Part shown: positions 44,144 through 50,825 of the stretch, in pieces | Numbering within the stretch: the first letter of the stretch is position 1 | How the letters are laid out: each line of letters starts with the position of its first letter | Notes under the pieces: model-generated | What the model was told of the DNA's origin: nothing | Seen by the model: the letters and a program-made list of their open reading frames with translations, nothing else | The model's database searches: none | Program-made: the position numbers and the translations under genes | Origin: CBDCAS01 sp965214015 | GTDB lineage: Bacteria > Pseudomonadota > Gammaproteobacteria > Coxiellales > Coxiellaceae | DNA: 64,000 nucleotides | Reading direction: 5' to 3' | Assembly (NCBI GenBank): GCA_965214015.1 | Contig: CBDCAS010000022.1 | Coordinates: 124,001 to 188,000 of the forward strand

Positions 44144-45595
44144 ATTTTTTTGATGTTCATATCGATACACTAATTTGTTAAGAGGATAAATAAATAGTGC
44201 CATTATCAATCCAATGATAAGAGTCACAAAACCAATCTGAGCAAATAAATGGTAATAAATCGGCATAGAGCGTATGGGATCATGCGCTAAGCTTTTTGGT
44301 ATGGTTGCAAAACTGGATAAATAACCACCAAGTATGGCAGCGATTGAAGAACTTAAAAACCATAAGCCCATAACAAATCCCATAATAGATTGTGATATAT
44401 AGCGTGCAGCCAATGACAAACCTAGTGCACTAACTAGCAATTCACCGCTACTTTGTAATGTGTAGTAAGCAACAATCCATAGGCTATTGATTATCCCATT
44501 GACTGCATAATAATAGCAGCCAAAAAATAATACGAAGTAGGCAGTGCTACAGAGTAGAATACCGATAGTAAATTTTAAGGGCATTGTTAAATCAGCTTGC
44601 TTGGCATGAAGTCGGTTATACAGGCTCGCTAATAGAGGACTTAGAATTATGATTGCTAAAGGATTGAGAGCTTGAACACTTTGAGGCTGCACGGAGATAC
44701 CAAATAGGGTATGTTGAACATTGCGCACAGCAAATAAGGTCATTAGTGTGGGCATTTGAAAGTATAAGACCCAAAATAGAATGGCTTCAAAAAATAAGAA
44801 AATAAATAACCACATGCCAATACGCTCGTATGGCTTGGCTTTATACATACAATTGAAATAAAATAACAAAGTGATGACAGTTCCTACTGCCAGTAATTTA
44901 CTAAGTAGTGTGACATGTGCTAGTAACCATGCGCATAAAAGTACAGCAATAATGGAACCTGTTAAAAGTAAAAATAGTTTCATTATAGAAAAAGTAGAGC
45001 GATCAGGTTCCGATCCGTAAGATTCTAACCATGTTCGTAACGAAACAAAGGCAAGGATTGCTAAGGTTAAACCAAAGAAGCACGTTATATAAGCCCAAGT
45101 ATAACCATAGTGTTTTTGAATCAAGGGAGTTGCCAACATAGATAATAAGGAACCTACATTAATGCTCATATAAAATAGGGTATAGGTGGAGTCACGGCTT
45201 ATTTGAGTATTCTTATATAATTTCGCAATCAAGCTACTTGGGTTTGGCTTAAAAAAGCCATTACCTACACAGATAACCGCTAGTGGTAGATAAATCTTAT
45301 GTTGAGCCAGTGAGGGAATGGCGAGTAATGCATAACCTAAGGCTAAGATACAGGCGCCGAGTAGAATCGTTCGTTTAGTACCAAAATATTGATCACCAAT
45401 ATATCCTCCGAGTGCTGGTAGTAAAAAAACAAGTGCAGAAAATCCACCAAACATTAAATCAGCTTGGTTATCAGTATATCCAAGTTGATTCACCATATAG
45501 ACGACGATAAGTGCAGTGACTCCATAATATCCAAAACGTTCCCAAACTTCTGTTAATGCAATTAAGTAAAAAGCCTTTGGTTGTTTTAGATGCAT
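44120..45595 (-). CDS. POT-family proton-coupled di/tripeptide transporter
   Basis: A 491-aa MFS-type symporter with 12-14 membrane segments that imports small peptides with protons. The POT signature residues EVWERFGYYGVTALIVVYM lie at about 15-35, followed by GGYIGDQYFGTKRTILLGA. ExxER is the proton/peptide coupling motif. FYMSINVGSLLSML matches the second POT signature. Similar DtpA/YdgR or YhiP-like transporters are frequent in intracellular bacteria that feed on host amino acids. Lone gene with an ordinary start. Confidence 0.92.
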   Translation of the reverse strand: MHLKQPKAFYLIALTEVWERFGYYGVTALIVVYMVNQLGYTDNQADLMFGGFSALVFLLPALGGYIGDQYFGTKRTILLGACILALGYALLAIPSLAQHKIYLPLAVICVGNGFFKPNPSSLIAKLYKNTQISRDSTYTLFYMSINVGSLLSMLATPLIQKHYGYTWAYITCFFGLTLAILAFVSLRTWLESYGSEPDRSTFSIMKLFLLLTGSIIAVLLCAWLLAHVTLLSKLLAVGTVITLLFYFNCMYKAKPYERIGMWLFIFLFFEAILFWVLYFQMPTLMTLFAVRNVQHTLFGISVQPQSVQALNPLAIIILSPLLASLYNRLHAKQADLTMPLKFTIGILLCSTAYFVLFFGCYYYAVNGIINSLWIVAYYTLQSSGELLVSALGLSLAARYISQSIMGFVMGLWFLSSSIAAILGGYLSSFATIPKSLAHDPIRSMPIYYHLFAQIGFVTLIIGLIMALFIYPLNKLVYRYEHQKNLNKSTLS

Positions 45596-45779
45596 CGTAT
45601 CCTGCTATTGATTTTCCCCCTTGGTGTTATCTTAGTATAGAGTAAAATAGAGAACTCTTAAGATTCGTAGTGATCATTCATGTCCATCTGACCAATTTTT
45701 TTATAAAAAACAATTAATTACACAATAATTTGATTTTAAAAGGAGGTTGAAGGGAGACAAATAGCTTATGTAACTAATT

Positions 45780-46724
45780 CTATGACAGTAGATATAAGGA
45801 AGGCTGTATGCTATCAGAGCTTATTAAATGGATAAGAAGCCCTGTTGGGGCATCGACTTTAGTCTTTCTTTTTGTATTAGTGCGATAGTAATAAGCAGTT
45901 TCCTGACCATTTTCTTTTATAACTTTGACATAACTAATAGTAGAAGAGACACCATAATTGGTTTTTGATTCAGAGTTTGTAGCACTGCATCTATAGTCAC
46001 CTATCTTCTCTAAATTTGGGGCAGCAATTGCTTTAGCTAGTCGTTTATACAATGGGAGTTGCTTATAATCCTTTAAGGTGGTTCCTATTTTTAAAAGAAC
46101 CGATTGACTGTGTAAGATATTTCCTGCAATTACATAAGATGCATCGGATAAATATAAATTTTGACTACCAGCATAAACAAATTTTTTAGATTGTGATTGA
46201 TTTTGAGGGGAACAGTCTATAGCTTTTATTACTTTACCTTCATCTATAATGTATTTTGAAAGGCCATTAATACATTTTCCAGTAAAAGAGACAAGACTAT
46301 AGTCAGACGCAATAATTGCTATTTGTCTTCTATCTATAGCAGCGTCTTTAAAAGGTTCTGTTTTTGACTTCGAGTACTGCACATTGGTTATTATATTTTC
46401 TAATACTTGATTTGCATTATATGCTTTATTAATGGCTTTCTTTGCAATGCTATGCCTTAATTGAAACACTTGATTCCAATTCCATTTAATATTGGGGTTA
46501 AAGGGTGCAACTATATTAGCTTGTAAATTAACAGCTCCTTTTGTAGTTAAGACGCTTACAGCAGATGCAATTTTTTTTGGGTCATAATTAATACACGTTG
46601 CTAAGGCAACGCCATATTCTTTCGTATCATAATCATAAGCAACAATAGAAAATGTACCCAATGAGTAAGCAGGAAGCAGTAGCAATAAAGTAAGCACTTT
46701 GTTCAATAGTCTACAGCACTTCAT
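45780..46724 (-). CDS. Exported DUF1028 (putative Ntn-hydrolase) protein
   Basis: A 314-aa protein with an N-terminal signal segment (about residues 5-23) followed at once by TFSIVAYDYDTKEYGVALAT, which matches the start of DUF1028 proteins. Those resemble Ntn hydrolases, where the first Thr is the nucleophile. Here Thr24 would become N-terminal, or nearly so, after signal cleavage. Typical DUF1028 proteins are ~220-340 aa and often cytosolic. VLTTKGAVNLQANIVAPF also fits the family. The enzyme's substrate is unknown. It follows the small exported 46740 gene by 15 bases, likely in one operon. Confidence 0.75.
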   Translation of the reverse strand: MKCCRLLNKVLTLLLLLPAYSLGTFSIVAYDYDTKEYGVALATCINYDPKKIASAVSVLTTKGAVNLQANIVAPFNPNIKWNWNQVFQLRHSIAKKAINKAYNANQVLENIITNVQYSKSKTEPFKDAAIDRRQIAIIASDYSLVSFTGKCINGLSKYIIDEGKVIKAIDCSPQNQSQSKKFVYAGSQNLYLSDASYVIAGNILHSQSVLLKIGTTLKDYKQLPLYKRLAKAIAAPNLEKIGDYRCSATNSESKTNYGVSSTISYVKVIKENGQETAYYYRTNTKRKTKVDAPTGLLIHLISSDSIQPSLYLLS

Positions 46725-46739
46725 CTAAATAAACCTTTT

Positions 46740-47051
46740 TTATTTGTTTGCAAGATAAAATGATGTAATAAAGCCTTTGCTGTTGCAGTAGAATTGAACT
46801 GAATTTCCATTATTTAAAGCACTAATCTGGATTGCTAGCAGTGCTTTGCCAATACCACTGTCAAGGTTAAATTCATTAAAAGACCATTTGAGATCGTCAG
46901 TTTTTATGCCTGATTTATTGTCTGAGTAAGCTCCAACATTGACGTTGAGCACATGTTTATTTGAATGCCAACCTTGGGGACATTTATCAATGGCTAGGGC
47001 AAATGACATATTTAAAAAAAATAAATAACAAACTAATGAAATCTTTTTCAT
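46740..47051 (-). CDS. Small exported protein upstream of the DUF1028 gene, unrecognised
   Basis: A 103-aa protein with a clear Sec signal (residues 1-20, ending FALAI). The mature ~83 residues contain two cysteines, DKCPQGW near the N-terminus and VQFYCNSKGF near the C-terminus, which could form a disulfide. No family is recognised. The next gene on the minus strand starts 15 bases on, so the two exported products are probably made together. Confidence 0.7.
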   Translation of the reverse strand: MKKISLVCYLFFLNMSFALAIDKCPQGWHSNKHVLNVNVGAYSDNKSGIKTDDLKWSFNEFNLDSGIGKALLAIQISALNNGNSVQFYCNSKGFITSFYLANK

Positions 47052-47124
47052 AAATAATGCTTCCTTAACTATTTTTAAAATTTGCTGATGATATCATGTA
47101 TTGCTACGAATGCTAGCTACCTAG

Positions 47125-47521
47125 CTTGTTGTATGTCGGACGATTTTAGCCTTGCTGAAGTGGTAGTATTATAGTTTTTTTCTGATTAAGTTTTGGCCTA
47201 ACAGGATGATTGTTTTAGTATTTGTCTATTTTTCATACATTATTTAGTTCTATTTTGTTTCAATTATAATTCTGATATGTTAATTTAGTACATCAAGTAC
47301 ATATAGGATATATTAAAATGTTTAATAAATATTCAGTAAAGCACCATAGGATAGCTTCTTTTACTCTAAAGCGATATCAAGCTAAACACGATTTAGAGAG
47401 TGTAAAGATGTTTAAATATTGATCTTATTAAACATTAGGATGCTCATATAAATAAATTTTAAGATTTATTAGGGCGTATGTAGTGCATTAAGAAAATACT
47501 TAAACATGAAAAAGGGTAAGT
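47125..47521 (+). repeat. Leader copy 1 of a duplicated gene unit
   Basis: About 400 non-coding bases whose pattern recurs before the second paralogue. Shared landmarks are GACGATTTTAGC (here) with GACAATTTTAGC at ~49369, ATTGTTTTAGTATTT, TTCTATTTTGTTTCAATTAT, TATCAAG(C/T)TAAACAC and GATGTTTAAAT(A/T)TTGATCTT. The copies diverge by indels, so the duplication is not recent. TTCTA at 47248-47252 is the empty insertion site of the IS found in copy 2. A 34-codon ATG frame at 47319 is not conserved. The rest of this 470-base gap shows no gene. Confidence 0.75.
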
Positions 47522-48253
47522 ATGCCAAAATATAGTGAAGTAGAATTATTAGCTCGAGATATTGTCAATAATACGCTAGCTGTAGAGCAATTTAAAGAAC
47601 TGAATAAGCTTGATAAAGATGCTAGAAATCAAATAATAGTAGAAATTGATAGAATTACAAATAATGATACAGATATTGGTTCTAAAAATGTACTTAAAAA
47701 TCTGCTTGAATATGAAATTAAAAATAATAATAAAAATTTTTTAAGAGCTGGAAGTGCTAATTTTTTAAGTCAATATATAAAATATTTGATGGATATAAAA
47801 AGTCTATACGAAAAACTAAAAAATGAATTTCGTAAAATGAAAAAACAAGTGAATCAAAATACTGACTTTACCAATTTATTTTTGAATTATTTAAAAATAT
47901 CTAAAGAGCATGCAGATATATTGAAGTTGGTAATATCAGTGGTGGAAAAATATGGTATCTCCAAAGATATAATATACAAAAATCTACTGCTTAGTACATA
48001 TCAGCCCTTGATGTCAGATATTATTACTGAAGTTTTTAAAAAAAATAAATATGAAAAAGTCAAATATGCATTTATAAATCAAGTTTCCCATTTGGACACA
48101 GGTGATAAAGCAATTAGTTTTTTAGATACAATTATAAAGTTTCATCCTATTAGAAAAAAATCCTCTTCTTGTAGTAATTTAAATAGTTTTAATGATATAT
48201 ATCGCCATCCTATAGAGTTTAGCGTTCAAGATGAGTATAATGTCGCTCTTTAG
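47522..48253 (+). CDS. AT-rich effector-like protein, short paralogue
   Basis: A 243-aa Lys/Asn/Ile-rich helical protein without membrane segments or known domain. Residues 1-215 align by eye with residues 1-215 of the 778-aa product at 50826: IVNNxLxxEQFKELN, FLxxYIKYLMDIKSLYEKLKN, YKNLLLSTYQPLMSDII. It ends in a SSSCSNLNSF motif also found, duplicated, in the larger paralogue. An IS630 element begins at 48238. Removing it and one TA restores a TAA after QDE, so the natural product may be 238 aa and the last five residues come from the IS. A Dot/Icm effector role is inferred. Confidence 0.7.
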   Translation: MPKYSEVELLARDIVNNTLAVEQFKELNKLDKDARNQIIVEIDRITNNDTDIGSKNVLKNLLEYEIKNNNKNFLRAGSANFLSQYIKYLMDIKSLYEKLKNEFRKMKKQVNQNTDFTNLFLNYLKISKEHADILKLVISVVEKYGISKDIIYKNLLLSTYQPLMSDIITEVFKKNKYEKVKYAFINQVSHLDTGDKAISFLDTIIKFHPIRKKSSSCSNLNSFNDIYRHPIEFSVQDEYNVAL

Positions 48254-49226
48254 GATCAAAAAATGCCAGCAGCTTATCCACTAGAACTACGGCAACGAGC
48301 CGTTTCCCATTATCGAAAAGGTGGGAGTACGCAACTTGAAACAGCTGAACTATTCAAAATTGGCATAGCGACGTTACGTATTTATTTGCGTCGTGATGAA
48401 CAAAATGATTTAGCCCCCAAACCTTATCAACGTGGTAGAAAGCCTGTCATATCAGGAAATCACCTGCAAAAAATTGAGAGTTGGGTAACGGATAAACCTG
48501 ATATTCGAGTTAAGCATCTGTGTAAAAAATATAAGCACTATTACAAAAAAAACGGTGAGTCAATCGATGATGTCTCGCGCTTTAAAAACATTAGCGATAA
48601 CGCGAAAAAAGAAAAGTCTTTTTGCACAGGAGCAGTTACGTCCGGACGTCGAAAAAAAAGACAGGCGCACATAAAAAAATATAAGGACGTTGACCCAGAA
48701 CGCCTGATTTTTATTGATGAAATGGGGGCTTACCTGAATATGGTGCTCAATTATGCACGTGCGCCAATCGGACAACGCGTGCATATGCCGAAGCCATTTA
48801 ATCGTGGTATGAAACTTTCGGTCATTGGTGCAATATCAACAGCACGCGTTGAAGCTTCATTGTATGGACCATGGGCAACTGATGGCGATATCTTTTATCA
48901 TTTCATTGCTCACGATTTATGCCCAATATTACAGCCGCATCATATTGTTTTACTTGATAATGTCGGCTTTCATAAGACTCAGCGTGTACAGGATGCAATA
49001 CATGCTACAGGTGCGAGTATCGATTTCTTGCCCCCGTACTCACCTGATTTTAATCCCATTGAAATGGCTTGGTCTTTTGTTAAGAATATTTTACAAGAAA
49101 TAGAAGCTAGAACTTTGGCGTCGTTTCAAAAGGCACTTAAGTATGCATTAGAAAAAATTACTGAAAACAAATTGCTTGGATGGTTTCAACATGCTGGTTA
49201 CCGATCGACTCAATAGGATGGCACTA
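48238..49226 (+). mobile_element. IS630-family element inserted at TA
   Basis: About 989 bp carrying one transposase gene. The ends read TAATGTCGC at the left (48238) and, on the other strand, TAGTGCCAT at the right (49226), imperfect inverted repeats. TA precedes the left end (48236-48237) and follows the right end (49227-49228), matching the TA target preference of IS630. The insertion point falls in the last codon of the upstream effector-like gene. Confidence 0.75.
48263..49216 (+). CDS. IS630-family transposase with an internal out-of-frame segment
   Basis: A 317-aa IS630-type DDE transposase. An N-terminal helix-turn-helix (PLELRQRAVSHYRKGGSTQL) is followed by the catalytic domain with FIDEMGAYLN, IVLLDNVGFHKTQR and the PPYSPDFNPIEMAW signature. 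All three acidic residues are present. Between about 48570 and 48659 the family sequence reads in another frame (MSRALKTLAITRKKKSLFAQ), so a +1 change near 48568 and loss of one A in the A8 run at 48652-48659 cancel out. About 30 residues are therefore scrambled and activity is doubtful. Confidence 0.85.
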   Translation: MPAAYPLELRQRAVSHYRKGGSTQLETAELFKIGIATLRIYLRRDEQNDLAPKPYQRGRKPVISGNHLQKIESWVTDKPDIRVKHLCKKYKHYYKKNGESIDDVSRFKNISDNAKKEKSFCTGAVTSGRRKKRQAHIKKYKDVDPERLIFIDEMGAYLNMVLNYARAPIGQRVHMPKPFNRGMKLSVIGAISTARVEASLYGPWATDGDIFYHFIAHDLCPILQPHHIVLLDNVGFHKTQRVQDAIHATGASIDFLPPYSPDFNPIEMAWSFVKNILQEIEARTLASFQKALKYALEKITENKLLGWFQHAGYRSTQ

Positions 49227-49349
49227 TAAGAAGAGCTTCTTTTTTTCATAATTTAAAGAGATTTAATTCTACTTTTTATATAGATTCTTCTGATAATCTT
49301 AGTTTAGAATGATCTAATTCCTGTTTGCCTAAAAATTAAAAAAAGCTTT

Positions 49350-49492
49350 TACCTTGCATTATGCCAGACAATTTTAGCTTTATTGGTTGTAACATTATGG
49401 TTTTTCTCAATCATTTTTGAATTTTTCAGAGTCCATTGTTTTAGTATTTTTTGCTTTTAAATAATGTTCATTACGTACATAAAAATATTCTA
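49350..49492 (+). repeat. Leader copy 2, left part (cut by an IS)
   Basis: This stretch matches leader copy 1 from GACAATTTTAGC through ATTGTTTTAGTATTTTTTG to the TTCTA at 49488-49492, where the next IS is inserted. The 120 bases before it (49229-49349) show nothing recognisable; a 27-codon open frame there is not supported. Confidence 0.65.
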
Positions 49493-50559
49493 CAGGAGTT
49501 TCGCATTTAGTAATGAACTATTATAATTTTTAGGATTGAACGAACGGAATAGGAAACCCAGATTGTCTCGACACAAATGCACAAAAGAACTTTATAGAGC
49601 CTTCCTAGAAGCGAGCAGTGTACGTTACTCAGGATTAGCGTTATCAGAGGTGAGTCCAGAAACAGCACTCTCCCATGACAGTATAAGCCGATGGTTATCG
49701 GATCAAAATTTTAGACCGTCCCAGGTTTGGCAAACGGTACGAGCCTATGTAGATCATTCAACTCCATCGCTATTAATAGTGGACGATAGAGTGTTATCAA
49801 AAATACACAGTAAAAAAATAGATTTGGTTCATTATCAATATTCGGGTAATGCCCATGATGTGATTGCAGGGATAGGTTTAGTGAATTTGGTGTGGTATGG
49901 ATTAGAGGAAAGAAAAGGAGTTCCAGTGGATTATAGAATTTATGATAAAGACAGTGATGGCAAAACAAAAAATACCCATTTTTGTGAGATGCTTTCCTTG
50001 GCAAAGAGCAGAGGGTTTATTCCTGAGGCGGTGGTGATGGATTCTTGGTATTCAAGTTTAAAAAACCTCAAAGCAATAAGAGATCATGGGTGGACTTGGG
50101 TCACTCCTTTGCGAAAAAACCGCAAGGTGAATAGAAATCAAACATTAGAAAACTTAGTCATTCCAGATGAAGGGTTGTCTATTCATCTACGCGGCTATGG
50201 GTGGGTTACGGTATTCAAGTTCGTGGCTAAAAATAGCCGCGTTGATTACGTGGCGACTAATATGACTCACCCGACACGAGAAACCATTCAATCTATTGTG
50301 CAGGCGCGTTGGTCAATCGAAACTTATCATCGGGAACTTAAGCAGACTTGTGGCATTGAGCGTTGTCAGGCACGAAAGGGTCGAGCGCAAAGAAATCACA
50401 TTTGTATGGCCATTATCGCTTGGATTAATAAAAATAAGCGTCGCCTACAAGACAAAATCTCTTTTTATCAGCAAGACTGGCATACCATCAAGCCTGCTAT
50501 CACTCAAAGCATTCGATCTATTATGCCATTCACCTAAAAACAAAAGTGCGAAACTCCTG
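49493..50559 (+). mobile_element. DDE insertion sequence (IS4/IS701-like) with 5-bp target duplication
   Basis: Ends are inverted repeats CAGGAGTTTCGCA at 49493 and its complement ending at 50559. TTCTA occurs directly before (49488-49492) and directly after (50560-50564), a 5-bp target duplication. The paralogous leader copy 1 has a single TTCTA in the same context, proving the empty site. The element is 1,067 bp with one intact transposase. Confidence 0.88.
49536..50537 (+). CDS. DDE transposase, IS4/IS701-like
   Basis: A 333-aa transposase of the IS4/IS701 superfamily. LLIVDDRVLSKIHSKKID near residue 80 supplies the first Asp, AVVMDSWYSSLKNLKAI near 165 the second, and WSIETYHRELKQTCGIERCQ near 265 the Glu with the following Arg/Lys. 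It seems full length and intact. The start is taken as TTG 49536 behind TAGGA; no better in-frame ATG is seen. Family assignment within the superfamily is not firm; IS701 usually makes 4-bp duplications, whereas 5 bp is seen here. Confidence 0.85.
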   Translation: MNERNRKPRLSRHKCTKELYRAFLEASSVRYSGLALSEVSPETALSHDSISRWLSDQNFRPSQVWQTVRAYVDHSTPSLLIVDDRVLSKIHSKKIDLVHYQYSGNAHDVIAGIGLVNLVWYGLEERKGVPVDYRIYDKDSDGKTKNTHFCEMLSLAKSRGFIPEAVVMDSWYSSLKNLKAIRDHGWTWVTPLRKNRKVNRNQTLENLVIPDEGLSIHLRGYGWVTVFKFVAKNSRVDYVATNMTHPTRETIQSIVQARWSIETYHRELKQTCGIERCQARKGRAQRNHICMAIIAWINKNKRRLQDKISFYQQDWHTIKPAITQSIRSIMPFT

Positions 50560-50825
50560 TTCTATTTTGTTCCAATTATGTTTTTTTTGTGCTATTTTTG
50601 ATCTATAAGTACATTTAAGACGAAATTTTGTCTATATTTTATATAAATAGCAAAGGAATAGGTGTTTAAAATCCAAAGTTATATCAAGTTAAACACAGCT
50701 TAAAGGATACAGGGATGTTTAAATTTTGATCTTTTTTAAAATTAGAGTGTTTCTATTAATTTTTAGGATTCATTGAAACATATAGCTTGATTAAAAAAAT
50801 ATTTAAATACGGAAGAGAATAAAGT
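50560..50825 (+). repeat. Leader copy 2, right part
   Basis: It continues the copy-1 match after the IS: TTCTATTTTGTTCCAATTAT, then TATCAAGTTAAACAC and GATGTTTAAATTTTGATCTT, ending at the ribosome site GGAAGAG before the 778-aa gene. Conservation outside coding sequence suggests a retained leader or promoter function, but no PmrA-type box is seen. Confidence 0.65.

Noticed and set aside
47319..47423. A 34-codon ATG frame in leader copy 1
   Set aside because: The homologous leader copy 2 does not keep the frame, so it looks non-coding.
49229..49312. 27-codon open frame after the IS630 element, as a possible C-terminus of the 47522 gene
   Set aside because: With the IS and one TA removed, the upstream frame stops at TAA, so this segment is not joined to it. 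No match to the long paralogue was seen.
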